This document shows positions 17,676 through 30,459 of a stretch of 64,000 nucleotides of DNA, piece by piece. This stretch comes from Lamellibrachia columna (taxonomy: Eukaryota; Annelida; Polychaeta; Sabellida; Siboglinidae), in NCBI GenBank assembly GCA_963662155.1, contig OY759273.1:1267493-1331492 (forward strand). Reading direction: 5' to 3'. The position numbers and the translations under genes were made by a program. Each line of letters starts with the position of its first letter. Positions within the stretch are counted from its first letter, which is position 1. The notes under the pieces were generated by a model, which had not been told where the DNA came from, ran no database searches, and was given only the letters and a program-made list of their open reading frames with translations.

Positions 17676-18159
17676 GCGTTACATCAGACCCATTTTTTAC
17701 CTGCTGGTGAATTCGAATGAACTTTCTTAGTTGCATAAGTAACTCCCCGAGCGTATTCTGACCCGTTCGATTGTCGTAAGTCAAACCACCCCAAAAACCC
17801 TCTTTACTTCGCACCCATTCTATCAATTGTCTCTCTTCCGTGTTTAACAGGCGTTTCCGTAAGTATCGATCACGAAATTTCACGGCTATTAGAGCGTACA
17901 TCACGGAACGGCGTTGCGTGTTCCAACTCTCTCGTAAATGAGCCTTCTCGCGAATGTTCTTGCTCAGGCGTTTAGCCTGCAGTCCCGTGCGTGTTGCTGC
18001 CATCTTTTCCACCGTGTCTCGATCGTTGTTGTGCATGCATTTCTTCCATTGGTAAGCGCTTTCGACTGTATAAAATTCTCTACCCCATACGCGTATTCTA
18101 CACGCATAAAAATTAGACAAATAGCTATTAGAACCTTTAAAACGAACCGGGCGATCCAT
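17563..18159 (-). CDS. NADAR (YbiA-like) domain protein, putative ADP-ribosyl-guanine N-glycosidase
   Basis: Start chosen at MDRPVRFKGSNSYLSNFY (18159); the frame has another Met at 18183. NADAR hallmarks are in order. F-K-G-x-N-S-Y-L-S-N-F-Y spans residues 7-18, followed by GREFYTVESAYQWKK (26-40) with the presumed catalytic Glu33. An AKRL-x-W-R-x-x-VMYALIAVKF block lies in the middle. FWGGLTYD and GQNTLGELLMQLR lie at about 128-152. Known members hydrolyse N-glycosidic bonds of riboflavin intermediates or remove ADP-ribose from guanine (bacterial DarT-NADAR pairs). About 45 residues after the domain are low-similarity and overlap DNA repeats. Its location inside a Polinton, divergent from a spliced membrane gene, suggests an accessory, host-interaction or DNA-repair role; this is inference. 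The frame is intact. Confidence 0.88.
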   Translation of the reverse strand: MDRPVRFKGSNSYLSNFYACRIRVWGREFYTVESAYQWKKCMHNNDRDTVEKMAATRTGLQAKRLSKNIREKAHLRESWNTQRRSVMYALIAVKFRDRYLRKRLLNTEERQLIEWVRSKEGFWGGLTYDNRTGQNTLGELLMQLRKFIRIHQQVKNGSDVTRMRDCNQASGEPVQTRLHWGKHHATCNPIPASRAVSQ

Positions 18160-18195
18160 ACTTGTGTTAAAACACGCATTCACTGCATTACATAA

Positions 18196-18341
18196 ACGAG
18201 TGCTGTCACCTCGATTTTTTGTCCGTTCGCCAGACGGTCTTATCTATCAGAGCTCTATAGATAGAACTCCCGTCGCGTTCACGTCAACAATATTTCCCCT
18301 ATATATAGAACTCCCGCCGTGTTCTCGTCATCACCGTCAAC
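18196..18341. promoter_or_regulatory. Bidirectional promoter with duplicated TATA element
   Basis: The region separates the divergent NADAR (minus) and membrane-protein (plus) genes. A block consisting of a TATA-like core followed by agaactcccg and gttc-cgtca occurs twice: ctctatagatagaactcccg near 18252-18271 and ctatatatagaactcccg near 18299-18316. The second copy is 26-45 bp before the plus-strand ATG (18342). Toward the NADAR gene, the minus strand has gataagaccgtctgg, resembling the core of the 14.5-kb repeat. Confidence 0.6.
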
Positions 18342-19075
18342 ATGTTGCCGTCATTTCTTCTAATTTCACGCGCCATCGCAGCCATCGTATCAGTCATCAT
18401 CAGTATTATTCTTCTTACGTATCAGTACGTAAAATGTTACATCGCTGATGTAATCACCGTGCGTGATGTCCTTCGAGAGAGATTTGCTATGGAGACCGAT
18501 CTTCGGTGAGTTTATTTCTAGTCTATAATGATATGTTGTTTTTTCTTGTATTCAATACTTTGTCGTTGCAAAACTTTAAGAGAGGAGGTATTCGTTGCAG
18601 AGTTCTGTCTTCGGTAAGTTTATTTTTTAGTCTATAATGATGTGTTGTTTTTTCTTGTATTCGACTATATCTCATTTTGTTTTCTCGCAGTGATCACTGT
18701 CATCGGTGGCAAAACGTCATGCGAGAACTTCTGGAGGTGAGCTTCCAGCGAGCTTTCGACAAATTCAATGAGGAACTCATGAAGAAGAGAAAGGAAACAA
18801 AGAAATCGCCGTTACGACCATCTGCATTGACGGCGGTTATACAGCTGATGCACGTCAGGTCACTCTGGCCATCCGTTATGGCCGAACTTACGGAGAAGTT
18901 TATGTACAAGCGAGCGGAGTGTTTTGAGAAAGTGATGGAACAAGAAGATTGGATGACCGACAACGACGACGACGACTTTTCACCCCCGGCTCCGATTCAG
19001 CGACCTCCGTTACAAATTCGTCGGCGTCGAGGTCGTCGTGGCAAGCCGCTTTGTGTGCGATTCGCACCATACTGA
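18342..19075 (+). CDS. Spliced plus-strand signal-anchor membrane protein
   Basis: Exon 1 (18342-18505) begins ATG after a TATA box and encodes a hydrophobic anchor right at the N-terminus (SRAIAAIVSVIISIILLTY, about residues 9-27), then a charged stretch. A donor cttcg/gtgagt (18506) and an acceptor ttctcgcag (18690) bound a 185-bp intron; exon 2 (18691-19075) continues in phase. Exon 2 has helical WQNVMRELL and LWPSVMAEL motifs, a Lys-rich segment and an acidic DNDDDDF patch. It ends in a basic Arg-rich tail (RRRRGRRG). The W-x3-V/M-x3-L pattern resembles that in the acidic spliced gene at 15.7-16.9 kb, a weak hint of kinship. The family is unrecognised. Only gene on the plus strand of the element. 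Confidence 0.62.
18506..18690 (+). other. Intron with duplicated donor and 13-bp candidate mini-exon
   Basis: The donor and the following 50-odd bases (cttcggtragtttatt to ttcttgtattc) are duplicated 108 bp apart. Between the copies an acceptor ttcgttgcag (18600) precedes the 13-bp sequence agttctgtcttcg (18601-18613) and a gtaagt donor. Skipping the 13-mer keeps frame. Including it puts a TGA stop straight at the next junction, so it could act as a poison exon. Confidence 0.55.
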
Positions 19076-19089
19076 ACATGAACAATCTA

Positions 19090-19245
19090 ATAACATGAAC
19101 TTTCATAATTAACTTTTGCTTTAATGTCAATTCGCTTTTTTAATCATGTGTATCTTTCTGCTATTAAATTTTGCTTTATGTCATTAATCATGTGTATCTT
19201 TCCACTATTAAATTTTGCTTTGTGTCATTAATACATGTCTGTTGT
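19090..19245. repeat. AT-rich short tandem repeat after the plus-strand gene
   Basis: About 2.5 copies of a 45-50-bp unit containing taatcatgtgtatctttc and tattaaattttgcttt. It probably lies in the 3' untranslated or downstream region. Confidence 0.7.
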
Positions 19246-19443
19246 TTTTTACGTACGTTCTCAATAATATTACACGATCCGTCCTAATACATCACACTCA
19301 CAAAACAGTTCATTATATATATATATATTTATTACACGATCCTTCCTAATACAACACAAAGTCCAATCACTTGTAAATTTTCCCAACCGCTTTCCGCATA
19401 CAGCTCGACCAGCCGTCGACTCCAAATCCACGTTAAATCAGTC

Positions 19444-19870
<427 letters not shown>

Positions 19871-20035
19871 CCCATGTTTCGGCCTACGCGGTTGCCTGCT
19901 GATAAACGGCTCCGTTCATAGTTCGTCGGATATCAAGTTACATCAACGCCGATTATAACACCGACTCGAATATAGGGTAGTGTCGCGTCAATTGTTACAT
20001 ATAGGGTAGTGTGGGATAATATATTACCAATCTTA

Positions 20036-20198
20036 GTGGTTACGACGATGCGCGTGCAGCACGCGTGCACGCGTGCTGCGCTCGCGTCAGTCGCTAGATG
20101 GCGCTATCATTCCCGCTAGGGGGCTGCGCGCGCAACCGGATGGAGATGTAGACCATGGGCTGGAAAAAGTGAGGATTGAAAAGCTAATACCTACTACT
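20036..20198 (-). repeat. Polinton right terminal inverted repeat
   Basis: Exact inverted copy of 2697-2859 (163 of 163 bases by eye). It ends in cctactact, followed by the target hexamer. Confidence 0.97.
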
Positions 20199-20204
20199 AA
20201 CGAC
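20199..20204. repeat. Right target-site duplication of the Polinton
   Basis: AACGAC, matching AACGGC at the left end except at the fifth base. Confidence 0.82.
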
Positions 20205-20602
20205 GATTGGACTAATAATAATTTTACTTCGTTAATTTAAAATGATAGTTAAATATATATGTGGAGTGTAATGGGTACAAGGAATCGTGTTTGTCTGACT
20301 GTGCTATTAACATATCGAATCAATAAACTTGTATGTTTTTTTGACCATCTGAGTTGTAGGCCCGGCGTATGTGATTTGTCTAAATCTTCCATTACAGGCC
20401 TGTTCGCCAACACTGGACACAACTGATATATAGAACTACACTACTTTACAAGTGTATATTGTTGAGACAACTGAAGTTATATATTAGACAAAAGAAACAA
20501 TAGCGACGTCTTCATCCGTATGATCCCATGTAGATATGGTGTGAACCTGGTCAGACCAGTGGTCTTTGCTTTCTTCATTTCCTGTCAACCCACCCCTTTA
20601 TA

Positions 20603-20936
<334 letters not shown>

Positions 20937-21459
20937 GTCATTTCGTATGCCGTATCTCTCATGTCGTCTGTCATTCTTTCGTATGTCTGTCATTACGTTA
21001 TGTCCTGTCCGTCCGTCTGATGTTCACGTAGACTATGCGTTCTGACGTAGGAGATTCCGAATCGGATATGTCGGCATGCGACGACGACTTCAGCGAACAC
21101 GACAGGTCGATAACAAAGGCGATGACGTCAGCGAACACGACAGGTCGTTAACAAAGGCGATGACGTCTATGTTGATCGACAAATCGGCTAAGACGTTCGT
21201 CGCATTGTCGCATTTCTGCGAATTGCTATTATATGATATATTTTCCTGGTGAGGTAAATGTTAGAGTGTACATAGACGGATGACATAAGCAAGTTATGTA
21301 ATGGCATCCAAGTGTTGTGTGGGAGCCCACATTGGAAGTTTATTGTCAGGCGTGGGGCATGATCATGTTATATAATAATTGTACCCATGATGTTTTAGCT
21401 TTTGGCGTGGTATATTTTAGTAAAAGGGGTTTCAACGTAATGGATACGTCCATAGAGGT

Positions 21460-22550
21460 TTATTAAAGTGAAGGCGGCGCTGTGGGGCCTCAAGAGGGCG
21501 TTCACGTACGTCAGGCTCGCAGCGATGACGGAACTGTTCGCGGCCGATTTCTGCCGGCAGGCCGAAGAGAGGATCGGCAACCTGAAGGGCCGAAGATGAC
21601 ATCGTGACGAAGCTGACACCGTTGCTGCCGAAGTTCGACGTCCTCTCCACCGTGCGAGACGCAATGCGTATCGCGGAAGAGCTGGCCTCGGGCGGCGACA
21701 GCGACCAGGGGGTATTCCTGCAGATGACGGTCGACGAGTTCCACCGCTCGTCGGCGGTGCGCGGCCATCGCGTCGTTCACGTGGCGTGCCACAAGACTTC
21801 GACGACGTACGGATCTGTGCGACTGGTCTTATCGGACTAGCATCATCGCTCCGCGGCGACGTTCGTGACGGTGCGATCCGGTATCGTGCCGCAGACCTGC
21901 CCGTACCTGTTCGCGACAACCAGCGGCGGCAGAATGCCGGCGTCTCACCTCACCGCCTCGATGACCGAGGCGTTTCGTCGCGACAGCCTGGCCGTGCTCG
22001 ACCGACGCGACACGCGTGCAGGATCACGGCGACGCATACTCCATCGTCAGGCGAGTTACGACGTGGCCAATCGCAACGCGCAGTCCGTGCTCGTCACAGA
22101 CGGAGGACACGTATCACCGACGAACGCCAGCAGCATCGCCGCCACCCGTGCCAGCGTGGCGAGAACAGCCTGTGGCTTCATGGTCGGCAGTGACGCCAAC
22201 GACACCGGCCGCTGCTCCTGCTGCTGATAAAGTTGGAACAGTGCGACATGGACGCTGCAGCAGCTGCTGCTGCTGCTGCTACCACACCGATTCGACACGA
22301 GCAGCAGCTGGTCGACGTTGCATCTGCATTAGCAAAAGGCCGCCGCGGCTGTCGTGATCGGTCGAGGTGGGAAAAGGCGCGCGCCGAAATCGAGGCGAGC
22401 AGGGTTCACGTCGGACGACGTGCAGATGCTGGCTCCACTCTACCCACGCAAGGACCGCGTGTTCGCGAGACAGGTGATCGCAGACGCCGAATTCAGACCT
22501 GCGGTCTCTGCTGGACGTGTTCACGACGAAGCAGGTCACCTATCGTATTC
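21460..22550 (+). pseudogene. GC-rich decayed coding sequence of unknown origin
   Basis: This stretch is much richer in GC than its surroundings and has the C/G third-position bias of a coding region. It is split over several plus-strand frames by stops near 21598 and 21838. Partial peptides look like a globular protein: ALWGLKRAFTYVRLAAM (about 21480), MTKLTPLLPKFDVLSTVRDA (21604), VFLQMTVDEFHRSSAVRGH and SDDVQMLAPLYPRKDRVFA (about 22410). I cannot assign a family. A remnant of a GC-rich large DNA virus or an old host gene are both possible. The flanks 20940-21459 and 22551-23076 show no gene. Confidence 0.45.
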
Positions 22551-23076
22551 GCGCCCTCCATCGTGCCTAGTTGTGCCTGGTCGCTCGCTCGCTCCCACAG
22601 AAACAATAGTTGTACATCAATGTATGTGCAGTCGTTTTGCACTGACATTTGCATTATTTGCATTTATACATACACACCACACAACCACTACATTCGGCAA
22701 TGCGCATGCGCAAACCAACGAAATTTTGGCGAGCGTCACAGCACCCCCTGCAAAGTTAGGGCAATATACTAAGTCGGACGCCACGAACCAAACGCCCAAT
22801 TATTTCGCGTCGGTTGTATGCGCAGATATACTACCCTTCATAATAAGGTGTTTGCCACGCGACCAGTCTTAGTTGGCCCGTAATTCACGCATCTGCTGCC
22901 AGCAACGCTCAAGCCACGCCACCGCCCGTGCTGTCGAACCTGGCTTCGAGTTCTCGCTTCTTTGAGAACGAAACGCAGGAACTGCCAAGATAATTATATC
23001 CTCGAATATATCCGACGGTAGTGTCCAATGTTCAGACTTAATGATGCCCTATGGAACGCGTGAATTTCCTTTCTTT

Positions 23077-24010
<934 letters not shown>

Positions 24011-24289
24011 CCATCTCACCAAGCACTTCGCCCGCACCCAATCGTCAGTGTGTCCATGTGAGTTCGCTTCCTCCTCCTTGTATTTGTCCTTCAGGTTCTG
24101 TGCACATTTCCGTGTGACAGCTAATAGTCTCAGAGTGCCCGTCACGTCACGATTTCGGAACGATTCCTTCCACATTTCCTTAAAAAAACAATTAAACAAA
24201 CATAAATAACGAGCTCCTCGGCGGCACACATCAAATGAAACAATTAAAGCCCGCATAATTTACCTACGCGCGTATAACGTACTCCCGGG

Positions 24290-25519
24290 GGGGGGGTACT
24301 GCCATACCAAAGCAGTGGGGGCGTGCCACTAGAGCCCCATGGAGCACATGGAGAGAGAGAAATCAAGAAATTTAGGGTCACCAAGAGAGAATTATTGAAC
24401 AATTTATCTAATATCCATAATTTTGTTGTGTGAAGTCATACTTTATTGCAGTGGCACTACACCATCTCAAATAATCTGAACATAAATGAATTTAATAAAT
24501 GCAAAACAATTTATTTCAAACTGGACATGGAATATAATAGTCAAACCACAACATCCCTCAAAAGTAATCACATCAATTAAAATAATGCTCATTTCAATCC
24601 TATACACCCAAAAGCAGAAATTTGCAATGAATTTAATCAGCTGTCTTCATTAATGCTTAAAACATAATTTTATTTCGATATAATTATTTTATGCCATATC
24701 ATAGAATCATGACATCACTTAATTTTGAGATATATATCGATATCTACTGTATGAATTCAACAATAATCTACAAATAGTTGCTTCAAATTGAAGTGATACT
24801 ACAACATCAGGTACAATGGCACCAAAGACATATTAAACTAGAGAAATAAACAAAACATCTCCAAAGAACTACATCAATTCAAATAATGCTCATATCCAGC
24901 CTAAACATCCAAAGCAGATTTTCACAATGAATTTAGTCAGCCTTTTTCATTGATGCTTAGAACATCATTTTCTGTCTGTAATTCTGTCATGCTATATCAC
25001 ACATTCATGACTAATAGATCTACAAACATTCAACAATGACAAGATACTAGAGCTGAAGACTAGGAACTGAAGACTAGGAACTGAAGACTAATAACTGATG
25101 ACTAATAAGATGTACATTAAAACTTGTAAGTGTATTCATTCATCAGTCCATGCCTAATCAACATCTGTACAACATCCATTTAGAAAATACTTGACTTTTT
25201 ATAATCTAACACATCAGCAGGTCAATGCCACAATCATGGCGATAAGCCAGGAGGTGAGAAATATTAGTCTATATTACAGGAACAAACATAAAATGACTCC
25301 CATTAATAAAAACACATTACATCGTATACAATAGTAATTAAAACATAGCCATTACAACAGCCAATTTTAGCACAACCATCATGAATATCTAATACTACAC
25401 ATTTGGTATTTAGCTCCTCTATCACTAACAATAACAATATAATTCAACCAATACACACATTTGTACAATATGTAAACAAAATTAAAATATGTAGAGACAT
25501 CAAAGCAAACACAGTAGAT
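24290..25519. other. AT-rich non-coding DNA with an internal duplication
   Basis: It opens with a poly-G-flanked motif (cccggggggggggtactgcc, about 24283-24303) of the kind seen at ends of some DNA transposons. A block of about 170 bp near 24530-24710 (key string aataatgctcat) recurs diverged near 24850-25010. It lies downstream of the minus-strand multi-exon gene and may include its 3' untranslated region. Confidence 0.5.
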
Positions 25520-28500
25520 CTAAGTAAATTCATGTATGATCACAGTTCTGGTTCGAGATGATCTGCTGATTGGATTATCACTATTCATACTAGATGAGCC
25601 TACCTGGGCACCCTGGACAGCAGGCATTATTACAGTATGCCGACCGCTGTCATCTGCGACTTGTGTACTTGTAGCCGAACTGGTAGCTGTTGCTTTCGTT
25701 CTTTTTCTTGTTGGCGCAAGTATTCTTTCTGACTCTGTTTTCAAGTCACGTTGTTCTTCACTCTCCAGGTGGAGAATACATGTCTTATCTGTTGGATCAC
25801 AACTCAAATTAACATGGCACATAATGTCTCCAAATCCATAACATGAGATTTTAGCACTCATTTTGTATTGAGTATCAGTTTTTTTTGTATACATTTTCAT
25901 GTAAACATTAATATCCTGTGATCGTGTATCATTGAATGCGACAGGGTTCTTGAAGTCTTTCGACTTGCACACAATGTGAGTTACATGTCCCAATGCATAC
26001 GTGCGAGAAGGTCTATCAATGACAGCATAATCTTCAAACAGGACAACATGTGTGGGAACATCGGCTTCTCCTTGGCAAGGTCTCTTTGTGGTATATTCCT
26101 GCCGCTGGCGCACTCTCAGTAACCTGCAAAGAATGTAAATAATTGAACAATATTAGCCGATTTAAACACATCTGCTATTCATTAATTAGAGTATTTAACT
26201 TTTCTTTAAACTATAATTTCATTAAAATCCTGTTTACTTCCATGTTAACGCATGCTAAAAAGCTACTTCCTGTTTGTTCTGCAGTAGCGGACATCCTTAT
26301 GAACAGAAATGGTAAATTATTATTTATGTATTCAATCACATAAATATGTTCATTTGTTGTTTGTTGTACTTGTGGGTAACAAATTACAAAATCAAATAAA
26401 TCTATCAAAACAAACCTGTCATGGGATATGTTGGGGTTTTCATTCAACTGTGACACCAGAGTAGATTTGTATATGATATTGTTGTTTCCTGGGATATGAA
26501 CCTTAGCATCCAATTGTTTTTTTGTCAAAGTTCTCATCACTGTGAAACGGAATGGTTTTATTTTAGACTATTTTGTGCACAAGAATGCTGAATTGAGACC
26601 AACGAGCATTGGGAGATGAAGGAATAATATGGGTAAATGTCAAACCACAACACAGCAATCTACAGTTGAGGTGCCTGAAAGCTCTGGATGATAGCTTGAA
26701 TTTATGCCTGTCATTATTTAGTTTCTAATCAAACTCATTACACTTTTTAAAAGCAAACATGAGATAATAATACCGGTTCTTCATATAGCGCTTTTTAGGT
26801 AAATGATTACCAATCAAAGCACTTCACATAATAAGAATTATGTGTGGACTAAATGCTCATAATATTAAAAATGCTAAAATACAGTTTCAAGCAATGAAAT
26901 TAATAACCAATACTGTAAAATAGAAAGAAATGTCAGAGATAAAGCTTCTCAGAACAAACCTTTCAACACCATCATCTAAAGCATTCTGGCCACTGAATAT
27001 AATTTGCAGTTCTTCATTCACAGAGTCATCATGTCCATCGTGCACTGGAATGTCAGAAAATAAATTATTTGTCAGTTTTTTAATAAATGCCATGAAATTG
27101 TAATGTTCTGATTTATACAGTTATATGTTCACTAATCAGTGATTTAGTTACCAAATAATTACTGTTTGACATGCATAGTACATAACAAAAATTTACTAGA
27201 TGGATTCTAAATATTTAACCTGTTAAAATATCATCATACAGGTTACCAGAGGTGTCATCATCCAGGTTACCAGTGTGGTCATCATCCGAGTTACCCGTGT
27301 GGTCATCATCCAGGTTACCAGTGTGATCATCATCCGAGTTACCAGTGTGGTCATCATCCAGGTTACCTGTGTGGTCATCATCCAGGTTACCTGTGTGGTC
27401 ATCATCCAGGTTACCTGTGTGGTCATCATCCAGGTTACCTGTGTTGTCATCATCCAGGTTACCTGTGTGGTCATCATCCGGGTCATCATCTTGGTTATCA
27501 TCGTCATTATCGTGGTCATCACCTTGAAAGTTACGGAAGGGATTGCAGTCATCAGCAAATGGACGATAGAACCAGCCATCATTGTCATCATCACTGCTTT
27601 GATCTGGATGTGGAAGAGACATCATACCAGCATCTCTTGCAAGCTGCCTAACAGCATCAATGCCTTCTCTCCAAGCATTAATCTCTTCTCCTGGCAAAGG
27701 ATATCTTGTGAGATCAGCTCGCTGATAATCACCAAACTGACTTGGCCAAATAACATCCACTTTCGGATGAGGCCTTGCAAAGTTTGGAGCTTGAGGGTCC
27801 GCTCTAATTTGGTCGAGGCGAATCATATGAGATGCATTCTGACTAAGTTTGCCAAAAGAATAATTGTGGCGGTTACCCACCCATTGTCCATTGTCAGACC
27901 AATAAGATTCAACCAAATCAGTACCAGTCAGGTCAAGTCTACACTCTATGTCAGCAAAGCTATCCCTCATGTAGCAAATCATCATGACAGCAAAATGAGA
28001 CGACATCAGCACATCGGTGTAAGTTTCCCAAGATAAGAAAATCCTGTGCAGAGTAAGATTTCGAGATCGTCCAACGAAGTTGCGCCAAATGGACAGGAAA
28101 TGGGTTACCACGCCAGCATACTTTATATGCTGAGACAGTGATGCGATAGGGCTAACGAATATTTCCACATAGAACCAAATGATCTTTGTGAAGACTAGGC
28201 TACCCGATACCAAGTCATTTGGTGGTCTTTCTCCATTGCCATCAACGATTTCCTGCAGAGATTCCTGCACCCATGTGAAGACCAATCTTTGGGCATATCT
28301 CCAGTTTTGTTTATCTCTTCTATTCACATCATCTCTAGTGAGCCCATGACGATCAAAGCTGAAATAATCCAGCACCAACAGCAAATGATTGCTGTGCACA
28401 ATGTAGTTGGTTGGCCAGTTTTTTTTATGTTGATGGTTATGGTTATGGTTATGGTTATGGTTATGGATGTAGTCCTGGTCCATCAAGTCCTGGGGTGTAC

Positions 28501-30459
28501 GGGTCTCTTCATCCACCAGGCATGTGAAGATGAAACCCAGATCACGAGGGATTGGCTGGTATGTTGCACCTATGTTGGATAGTGCTGACCGTAACATCAA
28601 CTTTCTTCTACGACTACCACCATCAGAAGCTCGCCCTACCAAGGGGCCAATAAACTCTCTCAAGTCTTCATTGTAGAAATGCTCAGTCTGATCCCACTGA
28701 TTCTGAATACACTCAGAATCAAACCTATTAGGTTGGATGAGCACTGGAATCTTCGGATATCCTGGGTGCAGTGGATTGATCAATATGGCTGGTGCGTGGC
28801 ACCCAATTGTGAAGTTCTGGAATGCATTGATGATGGTATTGTAGCCATCCTCCCCATTGATGATGGTATTGTAGCCATCCTCCCCATTGATGATGGTATT
28901 GTAGCCATCCTCCCCACTGATGATGGTATTGTAGCCATCCTCCCCATTGATGATGGTATTGTAGCCAGCCTCCCCATTGATGATGGTATTGTAGCCATCC
29001 TCCCCATTGATGATGGTATTGTAGCCATCCTCCCCACTGATGATGGTATTGTAGCCATCCTCCCCATTGATGATGGTATTGTAGCCATCCTCCCCATTGA
29101 TGATGGTATTGTAGCCAGCTTCCCCATTGATGATGGTATTGTAGCCAGCCTCCCATTGATGATGGTATTGTAGCCATCCTCCCCACTGATGATGGTATTG
29201 TAGCCAGCCTCCCCATTGATGATGGTATTGTAGCCATCCTCCCCATTGATGATGGTATTGTAGCCATCCTCCCCATTGATGATGGTAATGTAGCCATCCT
29301 CCCCATTGATGATGGTATTGTAGCCAGCCTCCCCATTGATGATGGTATTGTAGCCATCCTCCCCATTGATGATGGTATTGTAGCCAGCCTCCCCATTGAT
29401 GATGGTATTGTAGCCATCCTCCCCATTGATGATGGAATTGTAGCCATCCTCCCCATTGATGATGGTATTGTAGCCAGCCTCCCCATTGATGATGGTATTG
29501 TAGCCAGCCTCCCCATTGATGATGGTATTGTAGCCAGCCTCCCCATTGATGATGGTATTGTAGCCAGCCTCCCCATTGATGATGGTATTGTAGCCATCCT
29601 CCCCATTGATGATGGTATTGTAGCCATCCTCCCCATTGATGATGGTATTGTAGCCATCCTCCCCATTGATGATGGTATTGTAGCCATCCTTCCAAACGGT
29701 CATTTATGATTGACACCTTTTGCACCACAGAAACCCTCTAGTTTGTCCTGCTCCTTGTTATAATGTATCTCGGCCATTATAACTGGCTTCGAGAACACAC
29801 TTCTTAGGGCTTTGAAATTCCCTTCGTCCAGGCCACAAGTCAAAGTAACCTTATGTTGGTTCCTCCATCGGTAGACGCCGTGAATTTCTGGGCCACTGAT
29901 GTTGATTGCCACAAAGTTGGCCAGACGGGGTCCACCCCAATTCAACAGTACTTCATATAACATCTGGACGGACATTTTATACCTTATTTATTTATTTTAT
30001 ACCTTTTTCCATTCTTCTTGACATGAAGGTTCTTGGCAATGGTTGCAAACATGTCAACAACTACATTGTGATCCTTCAGCAAACCCTGTTCATCAGCTTT
30101 CACAAGCTGCCTACACACTGCCTTCATCGAACCAGGAGCAGCGTACTCTGATAACGTCTCCTTTATGCTTCTCACCCTAAAATAGCCATGTCACACTGCA
30201 ACTGGATTTACAGCATTTTGTTTGGTTTGAGATGGGCCTGGTTTAGCTGTGAAGGTGTGATTTTTGAAGAATTTTTTGCAAAAGCCTGCTGATGAGCTTT
30301 GCCTATAACATTAGCCAAAGCATTCTTACCACCGCACTTCAGAGTAAGGGTTCCTGTGGTTCCACAGACATGACACACAAAACAATTCCCTTTGTGCATA
30401 AACACATTTGGGAACTTTGTGTTGATGACTAGAAAGTCACGGTGGCCTCCATCTCCCAT
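25520..30459 (-). CDS. Multi-exon gene of unknown function, possibly transposase-like
   Basis: Minus-strand exons supported by GT-AG sites: 30459-30208 (possible, Cys-containing CHVCGTTGTL); 30177 to about 29712 (ETLSEYAAP; YEVLLNWGGPRLANFV); 28816-27220 (large exon); 27044-26960; 26539-26416; and 26123-25520 (last, RVRQRQEYTTKRPCQ). Phases agree between the large exon and the next and between the last two; the 26960/26539 junction does not fit as drawn. The large exon has SHFAVMMICYMRDSF and GTDLVESYWSDNGQW, a Glu-centred block reminiscent of DNA-transposase cores. It ends in an octapeptide repeat. A 20-bp duplication (about 29988-30007) breaks the second exon's frame. No family can be named. 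It may be a domesticated or decaying transposase gene. Confidence 0.5.
27240..27480 (-). repeat. 24-bp coding minisatellite (octapeptide repeat)
   Basis: About ten copies of a 24-bp unit encode DDDHTGNL-type octapeptides on the minus strand, at the end of the large exon. Frame is retained throughout, so it may be translated. Confidence 0.8.
28831..29690. repeat. 30-bp minisatellite, about 28 copies, in or beside an intron
   Basis: The unit contains tgatggtattgtagccatcc and repeats with a perfect 30-bp phase except for one 29-bp unit near 29150. That unit shifts the reading frame mid-array. A donor-like AAAG/gtgtca upstream (about 29712) and an acceptor ttccag at 28817 suggest that the array is intronic rather than coding. 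Confidence 0.85.

Noticed and set aside
24283..24303. Poly-G motif as a proven transposon end
   Set aside because: It resembles termini of some DNA transposons, but I found no inverted partner near 30.5 kb or elsewhere in the window.
28433..28468. (TTATGG)n as interstitial telomere repeat
   Set aside because: The hexamer is not the animal telomere repeat TTAGGG and lies in frame inside the large exon (His/Asn repeats).
28831..29690. CRISPR-like array
   Set aside because: Units are directly tandem with no variable spacers, in a eukaryotic context; minisatellite.
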